A stretch of DNA of 6,555 nt from JAHJRJ01 sp037443685 (GTDB taxonomy: Bacteria > Bacteroidota > Ignavibacteria > UBA10030 > BY39). The notes beneath the pieces are model-generated. The model did no database searches and was not told the origin of the DNA. It saw nothing but the letters and a program-made list of their open reading frames with translations. The stretch spans positions 1 through 6,555 of the forward strand of contig JBBINX010000101.1 in assembly GCA_037443685.1 (NCBI GenBank), given 5' to 3'. Both the position numbers and the translations under genes were made by a program. This document shows positions 1 to 5,914 of the stretch, piece by piece (the first letter of the stretch is position 1; each line of letters begins with the position of its first letter).

Positions 1-1067
1 GCGCCGAGGTGAGCTGGAGCGGCTGCAATCCTCTTTCCACCAACGATATGGTGGCAGCAGCGTTAGCTCAGGAAGGAATTTCAATTTTTGCATGGCACGG
101 AATGTCGGTTAAAGATTTTTACTGGTGCATCGAAGAGACACTCAAATTTCATCCGAACTTAACTTTGGATGACGGTGCAGATTTGATCTTTACAATTCAT
201 AAAAAGCATCCCGAATTCGCAGAGAAATATGTTATTGGTGGAACCGAAGAAACTACCACAGGAGTTCACCGCTTGCGAGTGATGGCTATGGATGGAGCTT
301 TAAAATATCCCGTTATTGCCGTGAATGATGCTGAAACAAAATGGGATTTCGATAATGTTTATGGAACGGGCCAGTCAACATTAGACGGAATTTTAAGAGC
401 AACAAGCATTTTACTTGCCGGTAAAAATGTTGTCGTCGCCGGTTACGGACACTGCGGCAAAGGTGTTGCAATGCGGGCTAAAGGGATGGGTGCTAATGTA
501 ATAGTAACCGAAGTAAAACCCACTGCAGCACTCAAAGCAAATTTAGATGGTATGCGCGTTATGACTATGAATGAAGCCGCAAAAATCGGTGACGTTTTTA
601 TTACAGCCACAGGTGTTAAAGATGTAATTGTTCGAAGGCATTTTAAGATGATGAAGGAAGGCGCCATTATTTGCAACACAGGACATTACGATTGTGAAAT
701 AAATTTGGTTGATTTGGAGAAACTATCGGACTTTAAAAAAGAAATACGCCCCAACAATGGAAAATACATACTCAAAAACAGAAAAGGTATTTTTGTACTT
801 GCACAAGGTAGGTTAGTAAACTTAGCCGCAGCGGAAGGACATCCTTCTGAAGTAATGGATATGTCGTTTGCTAATCAATTCATGTCTCAATTACGTTTGG
901 TTGAATTTCACAAAAAAGGGAAGCGGCTCGAAAACGGTGTTCACGATATTCCTGAAGAGCAAGACCAATACATCGCTGAATTGAAATTAAAAACAATGGG
1001 ATTAAAAATTGATAAACTTACTCCTGAACAAAAAAAATATATGAACGATTACTCAGCAGGAACTTAA
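1..1067 (+). CDS. ahcY: Adenosylhomocysteinase (SAHH), 5' end missing
   Basis: The enzyme hydrolyses S-adenosyl-homocysteine to adenosine and homocysteine in the cytosol, clearing the product of methyltransferases in the activated methyl cycle. The window opens inside the gene: the reading frame is open from base 3 (Ala-Glu-Val-Ser-Trp-Ser-Gly-Cys-Asn-Pro-Leu-Ser), so the GTG at 9 is an internal valine, not a start. By comparison with roughly 405-420-residue relatives, about 60-65 N-terminal residues are missing. Visible signatures are the substrate-site EETTTGV (246-266), the NDAETKWDFDN-YGTGQS block (324-380), the NAD-binding Rossmann loop GYGHCGKG (441-464), and the C-terminal LVNLAAAEGHPSEVMDMSF stretch. 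It lacks the roughly 40-residue insertion of the long (about 470 aa) proteobacterial/eukaryotic type and ends in Asp-Tyr-Ser-Ala-Gly-Thr, so it is the compact archaeal/Thermotoga-like form. The glycine loop has His where I recall Trp in that clade. The gene ends 34 bp before a strong terminator and so closes its transcription unit. Confidence 0.96.
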   Translation, partial: AEVSWSGCNPLSTNDMVAAALAQEGISIFAWHGMSVKDFYWCIEETLKFHPNLTLDDGADLIFTIHKKHPEFAEKYVIGGTEETTTGVHRLRVMAMDGALKYPVIAVNDAETKWDFDNVYGTGQSTLDGILRATSILLAGKNVVVAGYGHCGKGVAMRAKGMGANVIVTEVKPTAALKANLDGMRVMTMNEAAKIGDVFITATGVKDVIVRRHFKMMKEGAIICNTGHYDCEINLVDLEKLSDFKKEIRPNNGKYILKNRKGIFVLAQGRLVNLAAAEGHPSEVMDMSFANQFMSQLRLVEFHKKGKRLENGVHDIPEEQDQYIAELKLKTMGLKIDKLTPEQKKYMNDYSAGT

Positions 1068-1101
1068 CTGGCTGAGAAAATATTAATTTTATTAAATAAT
1101 G

Positions 1102-1131
1102 AAAAGGCAGTTCAGCAGGACTGCCTTTTTT
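1102..1131 (+). terminator. Rho-independent terminator after the SAHH gene
   Basis: Bases 1102-1113 (AAAAGGCAGTTC) pair with 1118-1129 (GGACTGCCTTTT). This gives a 12-bp stem with one G-T wobble and the tetraloop AGCA, followed by a T-rich tail that continues as TTGTTTT. The A run on the left and T run on the right make it potentially bidirectional. It lies 34 bp after the SAHH stop codon. Confidence 0.9.
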
Positions 1132-1140
1132 GTTTTAAAG

Positions 1141-1390
1141 ATGTTAAACATTTTCAATGAGTACGATATGAAGAAAGAAGACATTTTTTTTGAGGACTAA
1201 CTACGTGAAAAAACTTTGAGAATAAAATTTATTAATAGCCAAATCAACAAGCATAGTCTCGTTTTTCAATGGAATAGCTACAATTCTGTTGCAAATTCAT
1301 ACTTCGACTAATGCTCAGATGAGTGTTAGTGGTGGCTAAAAAGCCGATTCGAATTCTGTGTACTTTTGCTTTTTAGCCAACCTACTATTA
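1141..1390. other. Non-coding spacer between convergent genes
   Basis: About 250 bases lie between the SAHH terminator and the stop of the convergent lyase gene. I see no intact gene. A plus-strand frame from a GTG at 1205 to a TAA at 1337 meets a TGA and a TAA within its first seven codons. Its remainder has a hydrophobic stretch ending in Asn-Ala-Gln, loosely like a decayed signal peptide, but this is too short and broken to call. The only clear structure is the inverted repeat at 1334-1378. Confidence 0.6.
1334..1378 (-). terminator. Inverted repeat 3' of the lyase gene, possible terminator
   Basis: GGCTAAAAAGC at 1334-1344 is perfectly complementary to GCTTTTTAGCC at 1368-1378, with a 23-nt loop. 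The pairing can extend by a few bases if a one-base bulge is allowed (GGT against AACC). The repeat begins 13 nt past the TGA of the minus-strand lyase gene, where a terminator is expected. There is no clean T tract after the stem in either direction, because the T run lies inside the stem. It may therefore be a 3'-protecting hairpin or an atypical terminator. Confidence 0.5.
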
Positions 1391-2836
1391 TCAATATCCC
1401 TCCCCAAAATCTTTTTTAAACGCATCGGCTAAGTTTCTTCCCCAGTTATCTAAAGCTGCTAATTTACCGAAAAAAAATCTGAGAACGGGCGGTTCTTCTA
1501 CAAACTTTAGTCCCTTGACCAAATCTCTGTGTTTGTATAACCAAGTAAGGCGGTCAACGGCGTAATCTATCTGGGACATAGTGTAAACTCTGCGCGGGAC
1601 TGCAAGCCTGGCAAGCTCGATATCGGCATAAACTTCGTTACCGTCTTTGTCTCTCTCCATCGAGACTGTGCCTCGTTCCATACTGCGAATACCGGAAGCG
1701 ATGTACACCGCCGCAGATAAAGCTCCTGCCGGGTACTGCGACTGTGGTATGTGCGGCAAAAAGCGCATTGCATCCAGATGGCATGCTAATCCGCCTGCAG
1801 GTGTTACAACGGGCAGTTTGGCATCAACAAGTTTCTCAACAAAATATTTTACAAACTCGGTAGCGCTGCCGGCAACATTCAGCTCGGTCATCTCGCGTAA
1901 ACCAACTGCCATTGCTTCAATCTCTTTTGTTGACATACCGCCGTAAGTGAGAAAACCTTCGTACACGGGAAGCCAGTTTTTTATATTTTCAAAATATTTT
2001 TTGTTGTTAGTCGCAATAAAACCACCGCGAACGCAGGTACTCTTACGACCTGAGAGGTAAAATATTTCTACGTAACTCATTAACTCCCATATAATCTCCT
2101 GTATGGATTTATTCTCGTATCCTTTCTCGCGTTTTTTAATAAAATAGGCATTTTCCGAAAGTAAACTCCCATCAAATACTAAAGGAATATTATGTGCAGA
2201 AGCTATTTTTTTCACCTCTTTTAAATTTTCCATAGAGAATGGTTGTCCGCCTATAAGATTTGTTGTTGCTTCCATCCGAACGAAAGAAACTTTACCCGCA
2301 CCGTATTTTTTGATCACATCTTTAAATTTTTGAATATCTAAATTACCTTTGAACTGAACTGAGCTTTCAGTTTTTAAAGCTTCGTCAGTGTAAATCTCAA
2401 GAACTGTTCCGCCGGCTAACTCGAAGTGAACTTTAGTGGTTGTGAAGTGGTAATTCATCGGGATGACGTCTCCGGGTTTTACAAAAACTTTGGCAAGTAA
2501 ATGTTCCGCGGCTCTGCCTTGATGGACGGGTAAGAGATATTCAAATCTCAATACATCCTTTACGGCAGCGAGAAGTTTGTAGTAGCTCTCGCATCCCGCG
2601 TAGGCGTCGTCGGAAACCATCATAGCGGCAAGCTGGTTGTCGCTCATTGCGTTAGTGCCACTGTCGGTGAGCATGTCGAGGAAAATATCACGAGTGCGAA
2701 GTGAGAACGTATTGTAGCCGCCTTCCTCAATGGCTTTTATTCGTTGGTCAACCGGAATAAGGTTTGTCTTTTGTACAATCCTAACTTTGTGCATCTCAAC
2801 GGGAATTTCTTTCCCGTTCGAAAGTTTTACTAACAT
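1391..2836 (-). CDS. Tyrosine phenol-lyase/tryptophanase-family PLP beta-eliminating lyase
   Basis: This 481-residue fold-type I PLP enzyme belongs to the family that splits tyrosine or tryptophan into phenol or indole, pyruvate and ammonia. Aligned by hand with remembered Citrobacter TPL (offset about 8), it keeps Tyr79 (catalytic Tyr71), Gln106-Gly-Arg (phosphate grip), Phe131 (PLP stacking), Asn193, Asp222 (PLP N1), Ser262, Lys265 (Schiff base) and Arg410 (substrate carboxylate). The two residues that separate TPL from tryptophanase are TPL-like: Thr132 (TPL Thr124; TnaA Asp) and Arg388 in MERG (TPL Arg381; TnaA Ile). Unusual changes are Leu225 for the cofactor-binding Arg217, Arg264 for Lys256 and Leu350 for His343. 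It also has about 10 extra N-terminal and 20 extra C-terminal residues. The start is fixed by GGAGGA 4 nt upstream, and a consensus promoter precedes it. The family is secure; tyrosine as substrate is not, so no symbol is given. Confidence 0.9.
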   Translation of the reverse strand: MLVKLSNGKEIPVEMHKVRIVQKTNLIPVDQRIKAIEEGGYNTFSLRTRDIFLDMLTDSGTNAMSDNQLAAMMVSDDAYAGCESYYKLLAAVKDVLRFEYLLPVHQGRAAEHLLAKVFVKPGDVIPMNYHFTTTKVHFELAGGTVLEIYTDEALKTESSVQFKGNLDIQKFKDVIKKYGAGKVSFVRMEATTNLIGGQPFSMENLKEVKKIASAHNIPLVFDGSLLSENAYFIKKREKGYENKSIQEIIWELMSYVEIFYLSGRKSTCVRGGFIATNNKKYFENIKNWLPVYEGFLTYGGMSTKEIEAMAVGLREMTELNVAGSATEFVKYFVEKLVDAKLPVVTPAGGLACHLDAMRFLPHIPQSQYPAGALSAAVYIASGIRSMERGTVSMERDKDGNEVYADIELARLAVPRRVYTMSQIDYAVDRLTWLYKHRDLVKGLKFVEEPPVLRFFFGKLAALDNWGRNLADAFKKDFGEGY

Positions 2837-2840
2837 AAAA

Positions 2841-2846
2841 TCCTCC
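2841..2846 (-). promoter_or_regulatory. Strong ribosome binding site of the lyase gene
   Basis: The minus strand reads GGAGGA, then TTTT, then ATG. This near-perfect Shine-Dalgarno fixes the lyase start at 2836. It contrasts with the other complete genes here, which have only A-rich leaders. Confidence 0.85.
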
Positions 2847-2872
2847 AGATTAAGTTATTAAATTGATGATGT

Positions 2873-2901
2873 ATTATAACAATCTTATCAAAAAATGTCA
2901 A
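2873..2901 (-). promoter_or_regulatory. Perfect-consensus sigma-70 promoter for the lyase gene
   Basis: On the minus strand, TTGACA (2901-2896) and TATAAT (2878-2873) are both exact consensus hexamers, separated by exactly 17 bp. Transcription should start near 2864-2867, giving a leader of about 30 nt that contains the GGAGGA ribosome binding site. No other -35/-10 pair of this quality is seen in the window. Confidence 0.88.
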
Positions 2902-2936
2902 GAGAAAACCATTTAGATAACAATTTTCTATTAATC

Positions 2937-2957
2937 TAAGTGTTGTAAACACACTTA
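2937..2957. repeat. Short inverted repeat upstream of the lyase promoter
   Basis: TAAGTGT (2937-2943) pairs with ACACTTA (2951-2957) around a 7-nt loop. It lies about 35 bp upstream of the -35 box and 13 bp beyond the stop of the nucleotidyltransferase remnant. It could be an operator for the lyase promoter or a leftover 3' hairpin of the decayed cassette. There is no T tract. Evidence is weak. Confidence 0.3.
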
Positions 2958-2970
2958 TCATCTGTCGTGC

Positions 2971-3219
2971 TCAATCTACAACTTCGGCTTCGTCACATAA
3001 CCGTTGCCAACGTGATTCAACTAAATAAAAATCGGGTGTCGGGAACGTTTCAGCAAATATTTTTGCTACTGATCTATGAATAAAAATGGCCATATCCCTA
3101 TCGTAGGTAGATCGTGGTTCACTTTGTTAGCTTGAAGAAACGGAGCCGGTTATCATACATTGAATTCAGGTTTGGTCAAGTGCTCGAAAAACTCCTTTTA
3201 ATAATTTCTGTTGTGACAT
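2971..3219 (-). pseudogene. Decayed minimal nucleotidyltransferase gene
   Basis: Reading from the ATG at 3219, one frame of 83 codons begins MSQQKLLKGVFRALDQT, meets TGA (3168-3166), continues IQCMITGSVSSS, meets TAA (3129-3127), then reads QSEPRSTYDRDMAIFIHRSV and ends at TGA (2973-2971). This matches the N-terminus of minimal nucleotidyltransferases: a Gly-Ser in the MITGS turn, then EPRST-D-x-D with the metal-binding aspartates. I recall intact relatives reading roughly GIQYMITGS and LQGEPRSTHDID, so the stops fit single changes GGA to TGA and TTA to TAA. After Phe-Tyr-Leu-Val-Glu-Ser the frame jumps to RWQRLCDEAEVVD, which resembles the C-terminal end of the family, implying an internal deletion of roughly 100 codons. 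The ATG overlaps the stop of the upstream small gene by one base. Product activity is very unlikely. Confidence 0.78.
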
Positions 3220-3412
3220 TAATCTAAACGCTCGAAAAGATATTTTTTGAATTCTTCATCACTAAGATTTGGGAATCTCTTATGTAGTTTCTGAATAAAA
3301 AGTTGTTTCGCAAATTCAAATAATTCAAATGCCATAAGTAACCTTGCTTCAGGCGACATTTGACGTAGCACTTGAATATATATATCTTATAATTTGGTCT
3401 TTTTTTACTCAT
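3219..3412 (-). pseudogene. Frameshifted small helical partner gene of the nucleotidyltransferase
   Basis: In the frame that ends with TAA at 3221-3219, bases from 3374 downward encode IQVLRQ followed by MSPEARLLMAFELFEFAKQL and a tail containing RFPNLSDEEF. This charged helical small protein is of a type I recall beside minimal nucleotidyltransferase genes. The likely original start, ATG at 3412 (MSKKRPNYKIYI), lies in another frame. The frames meet inside an (AT)5 tract at 3376-3385, and removing one AT unit would join them as KIYIQVLRQMSPEARL. A 46-residue product could still start at the ATG at 3359-3357, but it would lack the N-terminus. The remembered family ending (a Cys-His-Asn motif) is absent. 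TAATG overlap with the next gene shows the two were one operon. The function of the intact family is unknown to me. Confidence 0.68.
3376..3385. repeat. (AT)5 microsatellite at the frameshift point
   Basis: Five AT units lie exactly where the two reading frames of the small minus-strand gene must be joined. Loss of one unit, or gain of two, would restore the frame. Strand slippage is the obvious cause. It may be a fixed mutation or, less likely, a phase-variable switch. Confidence 0.6.
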
Positions 3413-3571
3413 ATATATAATAGATTCATTTTCTTATGCACAAATATTAATCCTAATTTTTAGAGTGTTGAATAACCATCAATTGTCCTCGGTTTTTAAA
3501 TTTTTCTTTGCTTATTCTTTATAATTTTACTATTTTCATATAAATTTTTCAACAATAATCAAGAACAAGAA
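3413..3571 (+). other. AT-rich leader of the transporter operon
   Basis: This spacer separates the decayed minus-strand cassette from the MFS gene and should carry the promoter for the transporter-hydrolase pair. A TATAAT occurs at 3520-3525, about 46 bp before the ATG, but I find no convincing -35 element 16-18 bp upstream. A second TATAAA lies at 3539-3544. No Shine-Dalgarno is visible; the leader ends in A-rich AAGAACAAGAA. A promoter here is plausible but not demonstrated. Confidence 0.35.
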
Positions 3572-4873
3572 ATGGATAACTTTAACACGAGCCAAATTCT
3601 TAAACCGCAACCACCGGTAGCGTATCGTTGGATAGTACTTATATTTATTAGCTTAGCAATGTTTGGCAACTACTATGTGTACGACAGTATCGCGCCCATT
3701 GCCGATATTCTAAAAAAACCTCAAATTGGATTCTCCGATGAAAATATCGGAGCTTTATATTCGGTTTATAGTATTGCTGCAATTGTAATTTTACTTCTCG
3801 GTGGCTATGTTATCGATCGGTTCGGGACAAAATTATCTGTAATGATTTTTGGGTTCATATGTTTTATAGCAGCAGGTGTTACAGCTCTTACTTCCGATTT
3901 TTATGTGATGATGTTGGGTAGGTTACTCCTTGGTTTAGGAGCGGAACCGTTAATAGTTGCAATCACAACAGCATTGGCAAAATGGTTCAAAGGAAAAGAA
4001 CTGAGCTTCGCGTTCGGTATAAATTTAACAATCGCACGTTTAGGATCGGTGGCAGCCGACAATTCTCCAACCCTGTTTCAATCTTATTATATAAGTTGGC
4101 AGGGTCCATTATTTATTGCAACTATAATTTCTTTGATGTGCATTATCGGTGCCGTCGGTTATTGGATATTAGAAAATCGTGCAGAGAAAAAATACGAATT
4201 AGCCCAAGCGGGGGACATCGATCGCTTGGATATCAAAAATATGTTCAAGTTTAATAAATCGTTCTGGTTAATCGTAGCCCTTTGCATTACTTTTTATTCT
4301 GCAATTTTCCCATTCCGCAGTTTTGCAATCAAATTTTTTATTGAAGCACACGGCACTTCGCGTGAGTTCGGTGGTTTTTTAAATTCAATTCTACCGATGT
4401 CTGCAATGATTGCAACGCCGTTATTCGGATTGTTGGCTGATAAAATTGGAAACCGTGCGCTATTAATGACATTCGGTTCGCTACTTTTAGTCCCGGTTTT
4501 TCTAATGATGGCTTATAGCGGAGTATCGTTATTCATTCCGATAGCAATGATGGGAATTGCATTTTCATTAATCCCAGCTGTCATGTGGCCCTCGGTTGCG
4601 TACATTGTTCCACAAAATCGATTAGGCACTGCTTATGCTTTGATGACTTTGATTCAGCAGATAGGCTTGGCGGGGATGAATTGGTTGATCGGATTTGCGA
4701 ACGATGTATCGGGGGCGAGTGCTATAAATCCTGATGGTTATAATTTAGGGATGTGGATTTTTTCAACTCTTGGCTTCTTTGGTTTGTTGTTCGCATTTTT
4801 ACTCCGACGTATTGAAAAAGGTCCGGTAGGGCACGGACTCGAGACACCTACTCCACATAAAATGAATAATTAA
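3572..4873 (+). CDS. MFS transporter resembling MFSD1 (putative small-peptide transporter)
   Basis: This 433-residue inner-membrane carrier has about 12 predicted TM helices (approximately 19-41, 58-80, 88-106, 111-135, 145-163, 178-200, 229-250, 266-288, 295-316, 318-340, 350-375, 385-412) with a charged central loop at 201-228. The MFS loop signature occurs in both halves: GGYVIDRFGTK at 77-87 and GLLADKIGNR at 286-295. Several stretches recall human MFSD1: GRLLLGLGAE (116-125), WFKGKEL (138-144), IARLGS (154-159), MWPSVAYIVP (338-347) and LGTAYALM (351-358). MFSD1 is a lysosomal dipeptide transporter; the equivalents of its TM4 Glu and TM5 Arg appear to be Glu125 and Arg156. The downstream gene, 36 bp away on the same strand, encodes an aminopeptidase-like protein, which supports a peptide role. 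The ATG at 3572 is the first in frame and lacks a clear Shine-Dalgarno. Membership in MFS is certain; the dipeptide substrate is inferred. Confidence 0.9.
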   Translation: MDNFNTSQILKPQPPVAYRWIVLIFISLAMFGNYYVYDSIAPIADILKKPQIGFSDENIGALYSVYSIAAIVILLLGGYVIDRFGTKLSVMIFGFICFIAAGVTALTSDFYVMMLGRLLLGLGAEPLIVAITTALAKWFKGKELSFAFGINLTIARLGSVAADNSPTLFQSYYISWQGPLFIATIISLMCIIGAVGYWILENRAEKKYELAQAGDIDRLDIKNMFKFNKSFWLIVALCITFYSAIFPFRSFAIKFFIEAHGTSREFGGFLNSILPMSAMIATPLFGLLADKIGNRALLMTFGSLLLVPVFLMMAYSGVSLFIPIAMMGIAFSLIPAVMWPSVAYIVPQNRLGTAYALMTLIQQIGLAGMNWLIGFANDVSGASAINPDGYNLGMWIFSTLGFFGLLFAFLLRRIEKGPVGHGLETPTPHKMNN

Positions 4874-4909
4874 AATTAAACTTATTCAATAAATAAATGT
4901 CTAAAGAAT

Positions 4910-5875
4910 ATGAAAAATGAACTAAATAACGCTTCCGAAATCGCGATACGGGATTGTATGGGTATAAAACCTGATGAAACAGTGCTTATCGTAACCGATG
5001 AACCGCTTCGGGAAATCGGCTATTCGCTATGGCAAACTGCCAAAAATTTAGGTGCCTCTGAATCAGTACTCACCGAAATGCAGCCACGCAAAACTAATGG
5101 AGAAGAACCACCAAAACAAATCGCTGAATTAATGAAGCAATTCGATATTGTTTTATGCCCGACTTCAAAATCGTTAACTCATACCGACTCACGACGACTT
5201 GCTACGGCGCTTGGTGTTCGCATCGCAACATTGCCCGGTGTAACTGAAGAAATTATGATTCGTTGTATGAACGCCGACTATAATAAAATTGCAGACCGTA
5301 CTTTTAAGTTATGTGAATTGATGAAAAAAACGAAAGTAATTCGTACAACATCCCCCAGCGGAACAGATATCACCATGCCGATTGTAGGACGCTCGGCTCA
5401 CGCAAGTTCAGGACTGTTTCGTGAGAAAGGACAATGGGGTAATTTACCGACTGGTGAAGCATACCTTGCTCCCGAAGAAGGAAAATCTAACGGTGTTGTT
5501 GTAGTAGACGGCTCGATGTCTGGAGTTGGAATTATTAAATCTCCTATTAAAATTGTTGTTAAAGATGGATATGCAACCGATATCACCGGCAGCGAAGAAG
5601 CCGGAAAACTGATTAAACTATTAGAACCACACGGGCTCGATGGCCGAAATGTTGCAGAGTTTGGTATCGGAACGAACGACAAGGCAATTTTGACAGGATT
5701 GATTTTGGAAGACGAAAAAGTAATGGGGACAATTCACATTGCTTTCGGAGATAACAAGTCGATGGGTGGTTCTGTCCGCGTTGCAAGCCATCTGGATGGT
5801 CTGATAAAAAATCCAACTGTTTGGTTCGATGACGAGATGATAATGAAGGATGGAAAATTTATATCAATGAGCTAA
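4910..5875 (+). CDS. Short M29 aminopeptidase-like metalloprotein
   Basis: This 321-residue cytosolic protein belongs to the M29 (aminopeptidase T/AmpS) superfamily, which also includes the Fe(II) ring-cleaving 2,5-dihydroxypyridine dioxygenase NicX. The N-terminal alpha/beta domain (about 1-140) is followed by the metal-binding half. Ligand candidates in family order are Glu183 (in NLPTGEAY, followed by AP), Glu250 (AEFGIGTN), His276 (GTIHIAFGD), His294 and Asp296 (SHLDGLI). The family tyrosine expected seven residues after the first His is Lys283 here. The chain is about 90 residues shorter than classical M29 aminopeptidases (about 410). It has no signal peptide or membrane segment. It follows the MFSD1-like carrier by 36 bp, so peptide hydrolysis is the most economical role. 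A non-peptidase metalloenzyme role is open because of the missing tyrosine and the short length. The ATG at 4910 is preceded only by AAAGAAT. An earlier ATG at 4897 stops after seven codons. Confidence 0.85.
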   Translation: MKNELNNASEIAIRDCMGIKPDETVLIVTDEPLREIGYSLWQTAKNLGASESVLTEMQPRKTNGEEPPKQIAELMKQFDIVLCPTSKSLTHTDSRRLATALGVRIATLPGVTEEIMIRCMNADYNKIADRTFKLCELMKKTKVIRTTSPSGTDITMPIVGRSAHASSGLFREKGQWGNLPTGEAYLAPEEGKSNGVVVVDGSMSGVGIIKSPIKIVVKDGYATDITGSEEAGKLIKLLEPHGLDGRNVAEFGIGTNDKAILTGLILEDEKVMGTIHIAFGDNKSMGGSVRVASHLDGLIKNPTVWFDDEMIMKDGKFISMS

Positions 5876-5914
5876 GAGTAACGAGCTTGGAACTTTTGTC
5901 TTAATCTGAAATCT

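Noticed and set aside
9..11. GTG at base 9 as the start of the SAHH gene
   Set aside because: The frame is open upstream and reads Ala-Glu-Val-Ser-Trp-Ser-Gly-Cys-Asn-Pro, the interior of the family; the true start is outside the window.
1205..1339. A possible secreted small protein with a hydrophobic stretch ending in Asn-Ala-Gln
   Set aside because: Two stops occur within the first seven codons, there is no ribosome binding site and no recognisable mature domain, so it cannot be separated from chance.
1647..1946. Plus-strand reading frame opposite the lyase gene
   Set aside because: It lies wholly antisense to a clear conserved enzyme and has no family resemblance; likewise for short frames antisense to SAHH and the hydrolase.
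2916..2926. GATAACAATTT, which matches part of the lac operator
   Set aside because: A short AT-rich coincidence without the other operator half and with no sugar-related gene nearby.
3224..3412. A 62-residue protein in the frame of ATG 3412
   Set aside because: After the AT repeat the translation becomes unfamiliar, while the other frame gives a coherent helical protein that ends exactly at the next gene's start; the 62-residue product is a frameshift artefact.
3520..3544. TATAAT and TATAAA boxes as a firm promoter for the MFS gene
   Set aside because: No acceptable -35 element at the right spacing; such boxes are expected by chance in AT-rich DNA, so it is only noted within the leader.
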